A DNA stretch of 64,000 nt from Fictibacillus terranigra (GTDB lineage Bacteria; Bacillota; Bacilli; Bacillales; Fictibacillaceae), in contig NZ_JAUHLN010000003.1 in assembly GCF_030412265.1 (NCBI RefSeq), forward strand, positions 310,001-374,000. The letters are read 5' to 3'. Both the position numbers and the translations under genes were made by a program. Below, one piece after another: positions 21,820 to 31,164 of the stretch (position 1 is the first letter of the stretch; every line of letters begins with the position of its first letter). The notes beneath the pieces were generated by a model. The model did not search any database and had not been told where the DNA came from. It saw only the letters and a list, made by a program, of their open reading frames with translations.

Positions 21820-23022
21820 CTAATAAAAGTCTGATGGATCATCTGTTAGTTTGCCTCGAATAATGGACTGATCACCAAACTTTTTTTGAATATCGCTGAT
21901 CAATCGATTGACGTCATTCCGCTTTTTTTCCTGTTCAAACGTAAACAAGTCCATCTGTTTGTAGGCTTTTTCTTTCGGTAAGACATCTGCGGCCGTAATG
22001 CCGAGGAGACGGACTGGCTCACCGTTCCAATGTTTCGTAAACAAAGACCATGCATTCTCAAGAATATCTGCCTTAGCATGAAAGGGATTTTCCATCGTCT
22101 TGCTTCTGGTGACCGTCTTCCGGTCTGCATAGCGGATCACGATCTGAAGGTTCTGTCCAACGGCGTTCTTGGCTTTCATCCGCCGTTCCACTGAATCTGC
22201 CAATACGGAAAAGACGCGTTTAAGCTCCTCTTGATCACTTACGTCTTCAGCCAGAGTGGTAGAGTTGCCCACCGATTGAAATTCAGAGGCGCGCTCCGGA
22301 TCAACCGGGCTGTCATCGATACCGTTCGCACGCTCCCATATCCTCACTCCGTTTTTTCCAAAACGGTGTTTAAGGCTGTACGCATCTTCTTTTGCGAGGT
22401 CACCGATGGTATAAATGTTATATTTTTTTAGTTTCTCCTCTGTGGCTTTTCCGATTCCGTGCATTTCTCCGACGGTCATGGGCCAGAGGATCTGCTGGAT
22501 CTCCCGCTTTCGCAAGACCGTAATGCCCATCGGTTTTTTCATATCCGATGCCATCTTGGCAAGAAATTTATTCGGTGCAATCCCTATGCTTGAAGGTAGG
22601 CCCAATTCATGGAGCAGCCTGTCTTGTATCTCCTCGGCCGCTTCAATCGGGCTCATCGCGGATCCTGTAATATCAAGATAGCCTTCATCGATTGAAACAG
22701 GCTCCACGAGCTCCGTATATTCCCGGAGCAGCTGAAACATCTTCTGAGACATCGTACGGTACTTTTGAAAATCCGGCCGTAAGACGATGAGAGATGGACA
22801 AAGTTTTTTTGCCTGCCACAGTGGCATCGTCGTTTTTATCCCGAACTCCCGTGCTTCATAGCTGCAGGTAACGATGATGCCGCGCCGTTCTTCCGGATTG
22901 CCGGCGATGGCTAAAGGCTTTCCCTTTAAAGCAGGGTCCATCATACTTTCCACCGAGGCATAAAAGCTGTTCATGTCCACATGCAGGATAAATCTTCGTT
23001 TTAAGTTGGCGGACCTATCCAT
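21820..23022 (-). CDS. dinB: DNA polymerase IV (DinB/PolY1)
   Basis: 400-aa Y-family translesion polymerase. Catalytic residues are in LHVDMNSFYASVESM and PVSIDEGYLDITG; the steric and thumb regions include GIGKATEEKLKKYNI. A C-terminal beta-clamp-binding peptide, QMDLFTFE, is present. This is the YqjH-type polymerase, in the same neighbourhood as in B. subtilis and separate from the PolY2/YqjW gene at 12.3 kb. No clear LexA box is visible upstream, unlike the PolY2 gene. Confidence 0.92.
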   Translation of the reverse strand: MDRSANLKRRFILHVDMNSFYASVESMMDPALKGKPLAIAGNPEERRGIIVTCSYEAREFGIKTTMPLWQAKKLCPSLIVLRPDFQKYRTMSQKMFQLLREYTELVEPVSIDEGYLDITGSAMSPIEAAEEIQDRLLHELGLPSSIGIAPNKFLAKMASDMKKPMGITVLRKREIQQILWPMTVGEMHGIGKATEEKLKKYNIYTIGDLAKEDAYSLKHRFGKNGVRIWERANGIDDSPVDPERASEFQSVGNSTTLAEDVSDQEELKRVFSVLADSVERRMKAKNAVGQNLQIVIRYADRKTVTRSKTMENPFHAKADILENAWSLFTKHWNGEPVRLLGITAADVLPKEKAYKQMDLFTFEQEKKRNDVNRLISDIQKKFGDQSIIRGKLTDDPSDFY

Positions 23023-23111
23023 GTTGTTCCATCTCCTTCAATCCTTTCCTTCCCCATTATAAGAAATGAGAGAACATAAGAAAAGCGAAAGCCGTTTGAC
23101 TGCCGCACCAT

Positions 23112-23141
23112 AAGAAAAGACAAGGCCAAATCACCTTGTCT
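23112..23141 (-). terminator. terminator of the MarR-type regulator gene
   Basis: AGACAAGG / CCTTGTCT (23118-23125, 23134-23141) with a T-rich tail on the minus strand; the stop codon is in the loop. Confidence 0.75.
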
Positions 23142-23637
23142 CCACTGTTTCACGCAGCTGCCTGCCTGTTTTCTCAATCCATTCCACATACTCTTTCCCG
23201 TGGAAATGCTCGTTCATGTCCCTATGCAAGTTTACAAGCTCCAGCAGTAATTCCTGTTTGCCGTGATCTTTACTCCAGTTTTGAAGATAACGGTAAACTG
23301 AATATGAGCCTTCACCGGACAGCTTCTGTTTTTTCTCTCCCTCTTCTGTAAGGGTAACGTAAGAAATTCGCCGGTCATGATCTTTTTTCAATAAATGTAT
23401 CAACCCTTTTTCCTTCAGGCGTTTAATAACCTGCATGACTGTCGAAACATCCCATAATCCGAGCTGTGCAATGCGGGAAATTGTGGCTTCCTGTTCTAAG
23501 GATACAATCCATAGAATGTGCTGCTCAGCTTGAGTCAATCCCAATGACTTCGCTGATTTTTGCCACTCATCTTCAAGTACCTTGTACACTCCCCGCAAAT
23601 AGTTCATCATCATATGCATGTTCGCAAGTTCACTCAT
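23131..23637 (-). CDS. MarR-family regulator resembling ScoC/Hpr
   Basis: 168-aa winged-helix regulator. The region LTQAEQHILWIVSLEQEATISRIA followed by LGLWDVSTVMQVIKRLKEKG resembles the MarR-type DNA-binding core of ScoC/Hpr, the transition-state repressor of protease and sporulation genes. The wing is KKDHDRRISYVTLTEEG. The C-terminal half is much shorter than that of ScoC, so it is a paralogue rather than ScoC itself. Start 23637 has GGAGG 6 nt upstream. The gene stands alone, between dinB and the peptidase operon, and its targets are unknown. Confidence 0.75.
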   Translation of the reverse strand: MSELANMHMMMNYLRGVYKVLEDEWQKSAKSLGLTQAEQHILWIVSLEQEATISRIAQLGLWDVSTVMQVIKRLKEKGLIHLLKKDHDRRISYVTLTEEGEKKQKLSGEGSYSVYRYLQNWSKDHGKQELLLELVNLHRDMNEHFHGKEYVEWIEKTGRQLRETVETR

Positions 23638-23745
23638 CCAATCCCTCCGGCTTTCCATCCTATTTAGACATATTTTTCCATGGTCAAACTATCACCAAAT
23701 ATACTAATTTGAGCTATATATGTCAACCTTGACCTGAAGGGCCAT

Positions 23746-23781
23746 AAAAACAGGAGCCAAACCTTTTCATGGATGGCTCCT
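23746..23781 (-). terminator. terminator of the methylmalonyl-CoA/peptidase operon
   Basis: AGGAGCCA / TGGCTCCT (23752-23759, 23774-23781), followed on the minus strand by GTTTTTAT, just after the yqjE stop. Confidence 0.8.
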
Positions 23782-23786
23782 AATCT

Positions 23787-24908
23787 TTACTCTCCGGCGA
23801 CTTCCTGAATGACCGCAACCACGATCTCGGCTGTTTTCACCAGTTCCTCGATCGGCATTTTTTCATTTTTTGTGTGAATTTCCTCGTATCCTACTGCAAG
23901 GTTTACGGTTGGGATCCCGTGGCCGGCGATTACGTTCGCATCACTTCCTCCGCCGCTTTGCAGCAAGCGGTGAGGACGTCCGATGCGTTCAGCAGCTTTC
24001 TTCGCCACTTCAACGACATGATCCCCGTCGCCAAACTTAAATCCAGGGTACATCACTTTTATGTTTACTTCAGCGCGGCCGCCAAACTGAGAGGCCGTTG
24101 CTTCAAACGCTTCTTTCATCTTAGCCACCTGAGCTTCCATTTTCTCTGTGACAAGAGAACGGGCTTCTGCCAGAATAGCCACGTGATCACAAACGATATT
24201 GGTCTGTGTGCCGCCCTCAAATCTTCCAATGTTAGCCGTTGTTTCTTCATCAATCCTTCCGAGCGGCATTTTAGAGATAGCCTTGGCTGCAATGGTAATG
24301 GCTGACACACCCTTCTCAGGGGCAACACCTGCATGTGCAGTCTTTCCATAGATATCAACAATCAGCTTGGCTTGTGTCGGCGCTGCGACAATGATGTCGC
24401 CGACTTTGCCGTCACTGTCGAGCGCGAAACCGATCTTTGCGGTTAACCGGGCAGGATCAAGCTCTTTTGCTCCTACAAGCCCTGACTCTTCACCAACGGT
24501 GATGATGAACTGAATGTCTCCATGCTTAATATTTTGTTCTTTTAAAAGTTTAACGGCTTCAAGCATCGCAGCGAGGCCTGCCTTGTCGTCCGCACCAAGG
24601 ATGGTCGTCCCATCGGTTACCACATAGCCGTCTTTAATCGCAGGTTTTACCCCATTGCCAGGTACGACCGTATCCATATGTGATGTGAAATAAATCGGAT
24701 CCACTCCGTCTTTATTGCCTTTCAGCGTGCAAATCAGGTTTCCGGCGCCATGTTCAGTTTTAGATTCGGCATCATCCTCAAATACTTCAACACCAAGATC
24801 GGTGAACTTTTTTGTAAGGACTTTGGAAATTTCCTTTTCAAATTTTGTTTCAGAATCGATCTGTACCAATTCCAAAAATTCTCCTAGCAGTCGTTGCTCA
24901 TTAACCAT
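23787..24908 (-). CDS. yqjE: M20 family peptidase (PepT-like, YqjE)
   Basis: 373-aa zinc aminopeptidase-like protein. Metal and catalytic residues are seen in FTSHMDTVVPG, TTILGADDKAGLAAML and TVGEESGLVGAKELD; SGGGSDANVIAGHG corresponds to the C-terminal ligand region. A dimerisation insert follows GKTAHAGVAPEKGVS. Start 24908 has GGAGGA about 7 nt upstream, overlapping the stop of the carboxylase gene. It is the last gene of the methylmalonyl-CoA operon, a linkage also seen in B. subtilis (yqjD-yqjE); why a peptidase is there is not known. Confidence 0.85.
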   Translation of the reverse strand: MVNEQRLLGEFLELVQIDSETKFEKEISKVLTKKFTDLGVEVFEDDAESKTEHGAGNLICTLKGNKDGVDPIYFTSHMDTVVPGNGVKPAIKDGYVVTDGTTILGADDKAGLAAMLEAVKLLKEQNIKHGDIQFIITVGEESGLVGAKELDPARLTAKIGFALDSDGKVGDIIVAAPTQAKLIVDIYGKTAHAGVAPEKGVSAITIAAKAISKMPLGRIDEETTANIGRFEGGTQTNIVCDHVAILAEARSLVTEKMEAQVAKMKEAFEATASQFGGRAEVNIKVMYPGFKFGDGDHVVEVAKKAAERIGRPHRLLQSGGGSDANVIAGHGIPTVNLAVGYEEIHTKNEKMPIEELVKTAEIVVAVIQEVAGE

Positions 24909-24922
24909 CGTGTCTTCCTCCA

Positions 24923-26473
24923 TTATAACGGGATATTGCCGTGTTTCTTCCAGGGCCTTTCCTCATGCTTCGTCCGGAGCATTTCCAGAGCTTGAATACA
25001 TTTGATCCTCGTATCCCGTGGATCGATGACATCATCGACCATACCTCTGGAAGCTGCAACATACGGATTGGCAAACTTCGTCCGGTACTCGTCGATCTTA
25101 GTCTGCCTTGTCGCCTCAGGATCATCGCTTTGTTCGATCTCTCTCGCAAAAATGATGTTCGCCGCACCCTGCGGCCCCATGACTGCGATCTCTGCATTCG
25201 GCCACGCAAAAACAAGGTCAGCGCCAATCGATTTGCTGTTTAATGCGACATAAGCCCCGCCGTAGGCCTTGCGGGTGATGACCGTTATTTTTGGAACGGT
25301 TGCCTCGGAATAGGCATACAGGATTTTAGCTCCGTGTCTTATAATGCCGCCGTGCTCCTGTTTAATTCCTGGAAAAAATCCGGTGACGTCCTCAAAGGTG
25401 ATAATCGGAATATTAAAAGCGTCACAAAAACGAATAAAGCGCGATGCCTTATCCGAAGAATCAATATCAAGGCCGCCAGCCATGATTTTTGGCTGATTAC
25501 ATACTAATCCTACCACTTCACCCTTAATCCTGGCAAAACCAATGACTATGTTCCTGGCAAAAAAGGCTTGAACTTCTAGAAAAGTGTTCCGATCGACCAC
25601 TTGCTCGATGACCTTGCGAACATCATACGGTTTCGTCGCATCCACCGGTACCACCTCGGCGATATCGGGGCGGTCATCGTTCTCCTGCTCCTGGACTTCT
25701 ATTCTAGCCGGTTTTTCTTTATTGTTCTGAGGAAGCAAGGCTATCAGCGCCCTAACCTGCTCGAGCACTTGAGACTCTGTTTCCCCCATAAAATGGGCGT
25801 TTCCGCTTTTCGTGCTATGCACCTTCGCGCCGCCAAGATCCTCAGATGAAATTTTTTCACCCGTTACCGTTTCGATGACTTTCGGCCCGGTAATAAACAT
25901 TTGACTTGTCTGCTCCACCATAAAAACGAAATCGGTGATGGCCGGGGAATAGACAGCTCCACCTGCACATGGCCCCAGAATAACGGAAATTTGCGGAATG
26001 ACGCCGGAGTAGATCGAGTTTCTGTAAAAGATCTGGCCATAGCCGTCCAGAGAAACAACCCCTTCTTGAATTCTCGCGCCACCAGAATCGTTCAGCCCGA
26101 TAAATGGTGTTCCATTCTTAGCCGCAAGATCCATCACACTGGCGATCTTATGGGCGTGCATCTCACCTAACGCGCCGCCAAAAACGGTAAAATCCTGAGC
26201 AAATAAATAAACCGGCCGGCCATGAATCTTTCCATACCCTGTAACGACACCCTCTCCAGGAGCCTTCATATTCTGAAGACCAAAATCGGTGCAGCGGTGT
26301 TCAATAAAGGGGTTTAACTCCACAAACGTTCCCTCGTCAAGCAAAAGATCAATTCGTTCTCTTGCGGTCAATTTTCCACGCTCATGCTGTTTATCAATCC
26401 TGTCGTCTCCGCCTCCAAGCTCGATCTCACGTTTCCTTTCATAAAGTTCTTCCATTTTATCGTACATGTCCAT
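24923..26473 (-). CDS. yqjD: acyl-CoA carboxylase carboxyltransferase subunit (propionyl-/methylmalonyl-CoA type)
   Basis: 516-aa biotin-dependent carboxyltransferase of the PccB/MmdA family. Both crotonase-like halves are present: FTVFGGALGEMHAHKI with NDSGGARIQEGV and GPCAGGAVYSPA in the first, and FEDVTGFFPGIKQEHGG with TRKAYGGAYVALNSK in the second. ATG 26473 overlaps the stop of the upstream epimerase fusion (TGATG). No biotin carboxylase or biotin carrier is encoded in the operon. It must therefore borrow those from elsewhere or act as a decarboxylase subunit. Direction (propionyl-CoA carboxylation versus methylmalonyl-CoA decarboxylation) cannot be told. Confidence 0.87.
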   Translation of the reverse strand: MDMYDKMEELYERKREIELGGGDDRIDKQHERGKLTARERIDLLLDEGTFVELNPFIEHRCTDFGLQNMKAPGEGVVTGYGKIHGRPVYLFAQDFTVFGGALGEMHAHKIASVMDLAAKNGTPFIGLNDSGGARIQEGVVSLDGYGQIFYRNSIYSGVIPQISVILGPCAGGAVYSPAITDFVFMVEQTSQMFITGPKVIETVTGEKISSEDLGGAKVHSTKSGNAHFMGETESQVLEQVRALIALLPQNNKEKPARIEVQEQENDDRPDIAEVVPVDATKPYDVRKVIEQVVDRNTFLEVQAFFARNIVIGFARIKGEVVGLVCNQPKIMAGGLDIDSSDKASRFIRFCDAFNIPIITFEDVTGFFPGIKQEHGGIIRHGAKILYAYSEATVPKITVITRKAYGGAYVALNSKSIGADLVFAWPNAEIAVMGPQGAANIIFAREIEQSDDPEATRQTKIDEYRTKFANPYVAASRGMVDDVIDPRDTRIKCIQALEMLRTKHEERPWKKHGNIPL

Positions 26474-27321
26474 CAGGACTCTCCTCCTTCCTCCACGGGT
26501 TTTTCGCACAGTTCAAACAGCACCTTATGAGTAGAAGATGGATGGATGAATGCGATGGATGCCCCGCCGGCACCTTTCACCGGATGTTCCTGGATCATCT
26601 TTACGCCAGCTTTTTTCAATTCCTCAATTCTGGATGAGATATCTTCCACACCAAGAGCCACATGGTGGACACCCTGGCCCCGTTTGTTGATAAACTGCCG
26701 GATCGGGCTCTGTTCATCGATTGGTTCAAGAAGCTCCAGCCTTGACTGGCCAACCTTCAGGAAGGCCACCTTTACCTTTTGAGTTTCCACTGTTTCCACC
26801 GCTTCAAGCTTAAGCCCGAGGGTATTCACATAAAACGGAAGAACCTCGTCGAGGGATTCGACAGCAATGCCGATATGATCAATTTTTTTGGGAGGCTCCA
26901 TCCCTGCAGGCGCCGGGTAACCATCCCGTTCAAGCACAGCTGCCTCAATATATTTAGCCGTTTCAACCGTTGGTGTGCCTGGGGTGAAAATTTTTCTTAC
27001 GCCTGCTGATTCAAGAAAAGGAATGTCTTCCCAAGGGATGACACCGCCTCCAATTACAATTATGTCTTCTGCCCCCCGCTGTTTTAAAAGAGACATCACT
27101 TCGGGAAACAGTTCATTATGCGCTCCCGACAGGCAAGATAAACCGATCGCATCCACATCTTCCTGCACAGCGGCGGCCACAATCTGTTCGGGGGTCTGGC
27201 GGAGACCGGTATAAATGACCTCCATCCCATAATCGCGAAGAGCCTGTGAGATGACAAGAGCTCCGCGGTCATGACCGTCGAGTCCAGGTTTTGCCACCAG
27301 CACACGTATTTTTTTATTCAT
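26473..27321 (-). CDS. fusion of cobalamin-binding mutase domain and methylmalonyl-CoA epimerase
   Basis: 282 aa with two domains. Residues 1-135 are the B12-binding domain of methylmalonyl-CoA mutase (base-off motif D15-x-H17-x-x-G20 in [10 protein letters not shown], then LSCLSG and IVIGGGVIP). Residues 147-272 are a vicinal-oxygen-chelate epimerase with metal-ligand candidates His149 ([10 protein letters not shown]), His219/220 ([11 protein letters not shown]) and Glu270 (VLFELCEK). The linker is proline-rich (PAPAGMEPP). It sits directly after the catalytic mutase subunit, so one polypeptide would both complete the mutase and racemise its substrate. The usual arrangement has these as separate proteins. 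No frameshift or internal start is evident at the junction. Confidence 0.85.
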   Translation of the reverse strand: MNKKIRVLVAKPGLDGHDRGALVISQALRDYGMEVIYTGLRQTPEQIVAAAVQEDVDAIGLSCLSGAHNELFPEVMSLLKQRGAEDIIVIGGGVIPWEDIPFLESAGVRKIFTPGTPTVETAKYIEAAVLERDGYPAPAGMEPPKKIDHIGIAVESLDEVLPFYVNTLGLKLEAVETVETQKVKVAFLKVGQSRLELLEPIDEQSPIRQFINKRGQGVHHVALGVEDISSRIEELKKAGVKMIQEHPVKGAGGASIAFIHPSSTHKVLFELCEKPVEEGGES

Positions 27322-27343
27322 CGTTCTTCCCACTCCTGTCTGT

Positions 27344-28987
27344 CTATATTCCTGTAAATTCTCCAAACTCTTCACGGAGGATGCCGCAGATCTCTCCAAT
27401 GGTACAATAATCGCGCACACAGTCCAAAATGAGCGGCATCAGGTTTTCTGACCCTTGAGCACCTTGGCGGAGCGCATCCAACCGAGCGCTCACTCGGTGT
27501 TGGTCTCTTGAAGACTTCAGCCGGGTGAGCTTTTCTTTTTGTTTTTCACCGAGTGCCGGATCAACTCGTAAAAGCTCCGGCTGTACTTCGTTCTCCACCG
27601 TGAATGAATTCATCCCTACGATGATTTCATCCCCTTTTTCGATGGACTTCTGCGTCTCATAAGCCGTATGATGAATTTCCCGCTGCATGTATCCCTGTTC
27701 AACTGCTGAAACGGCACCGCCGAGAGACTCAATTTTTTCAAGATAACGAGTAACTTCTTCCTCCATAACATCGGTCAGATGCTCCACATAATAAGATCCT
27801 GCCAGAGGATCCACCGTATCCGCCACTCCGCTCTCATGGGCTATGATCTGCTGGGTCCTCAACGCGATTCTCGCAGAATCTTCGGTAGGAAGGGCGAGAG
27901 CTTCATCCCTCGAATTCGTATGCAGACTCTGAGTGCCTCCCATTACGGCGGAAAGAGCCTGAATTGTTACACGGACGATATTATTATCAGGCTGCTGAGC
28001 GGTCAGCGTAGAACCGCCTGTTTGGGTATGAAACCGAAGCTGCCAGCTTTTCGGGTTCTTAGCCTTATAATGTTCCTTCATGAGTTTAGCCCAAATTCTT
28101 CTGGCTGCCCTGAACTTAGCGACTTCTTCAAAAAACTGATTATGGGCGTTAAAGAAAAACGCAAGCCTCGGTGCAAAGTCATCGATGTTCAAACCCGCGG
28201 CCAGTGCAGCGTCAACATACGCTTTTCCATTGGCGATCGTAAATGCCAGCTCTTGGACGGCATTCGCCCCTGCCTCCCGGATATGATACCCTGATATACT
28301 GATGGTGTTCCATTTCGGAACGTGTTCCTTACAAAAAGCAAATATATCCGTAATGAGCCGCATGGACGGCTTAGGAGGGAAAATATACGTTCCTCTCGCA
28401 ATATATTCTTTTAAAATATCATTCTGGATCGTTCCTGAAATTTTCTCTGAAGAGACACCCTGTTTTTCGGCCACGGCGATATACATCGCCAGCAAGATGG
28501 ACGCGGGTGCATTAATCGTCATCGATGTACTTACCTTATCGAGCGGGATATCCCGTAAAAGCGCTTCCATATCTTCCAATGAATCAATGGCAACTCCTAC
28601 TTTTCCTACCTCTCCCTTGGACATGGAATGATCAGAATCGTATCCGATCTGTGTGGGGAGATCAAAGGCAACCGAAAGGCCGGTCTGTCCCTGCTTTAGC
28701 AAATAACGGAACCGCTTGTTGGTCTCTTCAGCCGAACCGAATCCGGCATATTGCCGCATCGTCCAATAGCGGGCCCTGTACATCGTGGGCTGTATACCCC
28801 TAGTATAAGGATATTCGCCCGGCAATCCAAGCTTCTCTATATCATAATCTTCTGCTTCAATTCCATAGAGCCGGGCGACTTCAAACTTTGAACTTGTTTC
28901 AAATCTTTCTTTTCGTTCCGGAAACCGCTGCATGCTTTTTTCTGTGGCGAGCTTCCAGTTCTTCACTCTCTCCTGATGATCGTTCAT
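27344..28987 (-). CDS. methylmalonyl-CoA mutase, catalytic (large) subunit
   Basis: 547-aa TIM-barrel catalytic subunit. Typical stretches are [53 protein letters not shown] and [20 protein letters not shown]. It has no C-terminal B12 domain; that domain is encoded 23 nt downstream as the N-terminal part of the epimerase fusion. It should interconvert succinyl-CoA and methylmalonyl-CoA with adenosylcobalamin. First gene of the operon, with a cre-like site in its upstream region. A small isobutyryl-CoA-mutase-type specificity cannot be excluded. Confidence 0.9.
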   Translation of the reverse strand: MNDHQERVKNWKLATEKSMQRFPERKERFETSSKFEVARLYGIEAEDYDIEKLGLPGEYPYTRGIQPTMYRARYWTMRQYAGFGSAEETNKRFRYLLKQGQTGLSVAFDLPTQIGYDSDHSMSKGEVGKVGVAIDSLEDMEALLRDIPLDKVSTSMTINAPASILLAMYIAVAEKQGVSSEKISGTIQNDILKEYIARGTYIFPPKPSMRLITDIFAFCKEHVPKWNTISISGYHIREAGANAVQELAFTIANGKAYVDAALAAGLNIDDFAPRLAFFFNAHNQFFEEVAKFRAARRIWAKLMKEHYKAKNPKSWQLRFHTQTGGSTLTAQQPDNNIVRVTIQALSAVMGGTQSLHTNSRDEALALPTEDSARIALRTQQIIAHESGVADTVDPLAGSYYVEHLTDVMEEEVTRYLEKIESLGGAVSAVEQGYMQREIHHTAYETQKSIEKGDEIIVGMNSFTVENEVQPELLRVDPALGEKQKEKLTRLKSSRDQHRVSARLDALRQGAQGSENLMPLILDCVRDYCTIGEICGILREEFGEFTGI

Positions 28988-29045
28988 ATAGGTGCCTCCT
29001 ATAACCTATCATTCGACATTTTCTTTCTTTACATTACTTTCTTTT

Positions 29046-29059
29046 TGAAAACGCTTTTT
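29046..29059. promoter_or_regulatory. cre-like (CcpA) site between the mutase operon and prli42
   Basis: TGAAAACGCTTTTT matches the cre consensus TGAAARCGYTTTCA at 12 of 14 positions. It lies 59 nt upstream of the mutase start codon on the opposite strand and 96 nt upstream of prli42. Confidence 0.4.
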
Positions 29060-29154
29060 CCTGCTATAATCACTAAATTTATAGACAGATAGGAGGAAAT
29101 GTTGTGAGACGGTTGAAATCCTTGTACAATAATAAATGGATAAGGAGGGTAATG

Positions 29155-29247
29155 ATGTCTAAAAAATTAATCAAAACCGTCGTTTTCATTATGCTGGGCT
29201 CGTTGCTGCTGACAACGTTACTGACGGGAATCAGCGCGCTGTTCTAG
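29155..29247 (+). CDS. Prli42-like miniprotein (stressosome membrane anchor)
   Basis: 30-aa peptide, basic at the N-terminus (MSKKLIKTVV) followed by a single hydrophobic helix ending ISALF. AGGAGGG lies about 6 nt before the second of two adjacent ATGs, and a terminator follows. Size, charge pattern and the 'KKLIK...LLTTLLTGIS' layout fit Prli42, the membrane miniprotein that tethers the stressosome in Listeria and is conserved in Bacillales, often beside yqjA-type genes. The assignment rests on such a short sequence that it stays moderate. Confidence 0.65.
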   Translation: MSKKLIKTVVFIMLGSLLLTTLLTGISALF

Positions 29248-29255
29248 TAAAACGC

Positions 29256-29287
29256 TAAAAAAATAAGCCTGTACGGCTTATTTTTTA
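29256..29287. terminator. bidirectional terminator between prli42 and yqjA
   Basis: AAAAAATAAGCC / GGCTTATTTTTT with a 5-nt loop (arms about 29258-29269 and 29275-29286). Confidence 0.8.
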
Positions 29288-29295
29288 TGCATGGA

Positions 29296-30255
29296 TCAGA
29301 CGTCACTCTTCCTAAAACTCTTCTTGATCTGAAGATACCGTTCGATCTCATTTAACAGGTGTAGAAGCTTTGATCTTGTCTCAAATTCTTCCCTGTCTTT
29401 CGGAAGATCCATTTCACGAAACCTTCCTCTCATTCTTTCAATACTGTTTAAATAGATCACTGCGGTATTGCCAGGATGGACAGCTTCACTCAATTCACCA
29501 AAAAAGTCTCCGAGGATATAACCCTGCAGATACCGCTGGTCAATAGAAGAAAGGATCGGTATCATCTGTTCAATCAGTTCAAGCTGCTTTTCCCTCATTT
29601 TAAAATAATGGTAATACTCATTCTCATACCGAACAGTATGGTTTTCTACATCACGGAAAGCCAGATCCTTCCCCTCATCGATCAGCCGGGCGGCCTCGGT
29701 TATCTCTTTACCGTCCCACAAGTGGTTATGGTCGTAGAGATAGGCGCGAAACTCCAGAAAGATGGATTTAAACTGTCCCTCGAGGCCTAACTGAATTTTC
29801 TTTAAGGTATGTTCCATGCTCGGCATATATAAGTTAACCAAGAGTGCCATGCCGATCCCAATACAAATCAGAGCGATTTCATTCCCCACCGCTTTCCAGC
29901 TGAGATATTCCAGTGTATACAGATGAAGAATAATGACCGAGCTCGTAATGATGCCTTCTTTAAGGTTCAAAGCGACAACGACTGGGATAAACATCAGGAT
30001 CAGCAGCCCGATGCTCCAGGGATGGTATCCCAGAACCTGAAAGAAAACAGCAGCAAACACGATCCCGATGAGACAGGCCGCAAACCTTTCCCAGGAGCTG
30101 ATCAATGAGCGTTGCTGCGTAACTTTTACGCAAAGAATCGTTAAAATTCCTGCTGAGCTGTAGAATTCCAGTCCGAGCCACTGAGCGATACCGATGGCTA
30201 ATGCCGTTCCAACGGCCGTCTTTATCGTCCTGTAGCCGATTTTCAATGCTGGCAT
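29296..30255 (-). CDS. yqjA: aromatic acid exporter family membrane protein (YqjA-like)
   Basis: 319-aa protein. The N-terminal half holds about five membrane helices (GTALAIGIAQWLGLEFYSSA, LIGIVFAAVFFQVLGY, LILMFIPVVVALNL, IALICIGIGMALLVNLYMP). The C-terminal half from about residue 150 is a soluble, charged helical domain with MREKQLELIEQMIPIL. This is the ArAE_1/FUSC-like layout with ArAE_1_C. Predicted efflux function is inferred from the family; no substrate is known. Convergent with prli42 and placed between the mutase operon and the amino acid transporter, as in related bacilli. Confidence 0.78.
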   Translation of the reverse strand: MPALKIGYRTIKTAVGTALAIGIAQWLGLEFYSSAGILTILCVKVTQQRSLISSWERFAACLIGIVFAAVFFQVLGYHPWSIGLLILMFIPVVVALNLKEGIITSSVIILHLYTLEYLSWKAVGNEIALICIGIGMALLVNLYMPSMEHTLKKIQLGLEGQFKSIFLEFRAYLYDHNHLWDGKEITEAARLIDEGKDLAFRDVENHTVRYENEYYHYFKMREKQLELIEQMIPILSSIDQRYLQGYILGDFFGELSEAVHPGNTAVIYLNSIERMRGRFREMDLPKDREEFETRSKLLHLLNEIERYLQIKKSFRKSDV

Positions 30256-30415
30256 AACTTTTCTTCCTTTCCTGCTTTACTCCAGACGATTATCTCATGA
30301 ATATCATGCTGCAGAAAGAATTTTGACATGCAAATAGAAAAGCGGAAGCGACCTGGGATGAAAAGAAGATCTTACTTTTCATCCTCCGAGGACCTATGCT
30401 GGACATTACTTCTAG

Positions 30416-30441
30416 CAAAAAAAGAGACCCGAAAAGGCCTC
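30416..30441 (-). terminator. terminator of the amino acid ABC transporter operon
   Basis: On the minus strand AGAGGCC / GGGTCTCT (one G-T pair), followed by seven T residues, starting at the end of the ATPase gene. Confidence 0.7.
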
Positions 30442-31164
30442 TTACAATACTTTTTCAAGAAAGGATTTTGCTCTTTCTGTTTTGGGCTGTGCAAAAAATT
30501 CAGCCGGCACAGCATCCTCAACAAGCACACCGTCATCCAAAAACAGAACACGGTCTGCCACCTCTTTAGCGAAGCCCATCTCATGGGTGACGATCGCCAT
30601 CGTCATCCCGCTTTGAGCAAGGGACTTCATGACGTCCAGCACTTCCTTTACCATCTCGGGGTCCAGAGCTGAAGTAGGTTCGTCAAACAGCATGACTTCC
30701 GGACTCATGGCGAGGGCTCTTGCAATCGCTACGCGCTGCTTCTGGCCTCCGGACAGCCTGCCTGGATATTCGGCTTCTTTATCAGCAAGGCCGACTCTCT
30801 TCAGAAGCTCACGGGCTCCTGCTTCTGCCTCGCGTTTGGACACTTTATTCACGGTAACCGGGGCATACGTTAAGTTGTCCATAACGGTCATATGAGGAAA
30901 GAGGTGGAAATGCTGAAACACCATTCCGATCTTCTTTCGGACCTGCTGGATCTTAGATGCTTGAGCAGTTACCTCCTGATCCTTGAATAAGATTTTTCCA
31001 TCCGTCGGTTCTTCAAGCATGTTAATACAACGGAGGAACGTGGACTTCCCTGAGCCCGAAGGCCCGATGATCGCAACAACCTCGCCTTGGCCGATCTGCG
31101 TGGAAATTCCTTTTAAGACTTCGTTTTTTCCAAATGTTTTATGAAGGTTTTCTATTTTAATCAC
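30442..31164 (-). CDS. artM: amino acid ABC transporter ATP-binding protein (ArtM/YqiZ-like)
   Basis: 240-aa ATPase of a polar amino acid importer. Walker A is [14 protein letters not shown], signature [17 protein letters not shown], Walker [17 protein letters not shown], and the H-loop is in [16 protein letters not shown]. It overlaps the 3' end of the permease gene by 8 nt, so the two are coupled. In B. subtilis the ArtPQM/YqiXYZ system, with high-affinity arginine uptake, lies at this site; the substrate here is inferred from that synteny. Confidence 0.85.
   Translation of the reverse strand: MIKIENLHKTFGKNEVLKGISTQIGQGEVVAIIGPSGSGKSTFLRCINMLEEPTDGKILFKDQEVTAQASKIQQVRKKIGMVFQHFHLFPHMTVMDNLTYAPVTVNKVSKREAEAGARELLKRVGLADKEAEYPGRLSGGQKQRVAIARALAMSPEVMLFDEPTSALDPEMVKEVLDVMKSLAQSGMTMAIVTHEMGFAKEVADRVLFLDDGVLVEDAVPAEFFAQPKTERAKSFLEKVL

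Noticed and set aside
24908-26473. Calling the carboxyltransferase the acetyl-CoA carboxylase subunit AccD/AccA
   Set aside because: It is a single 516-aa PccB/MmdA-type protein within the mutase operon, without the AccD zinc finger.
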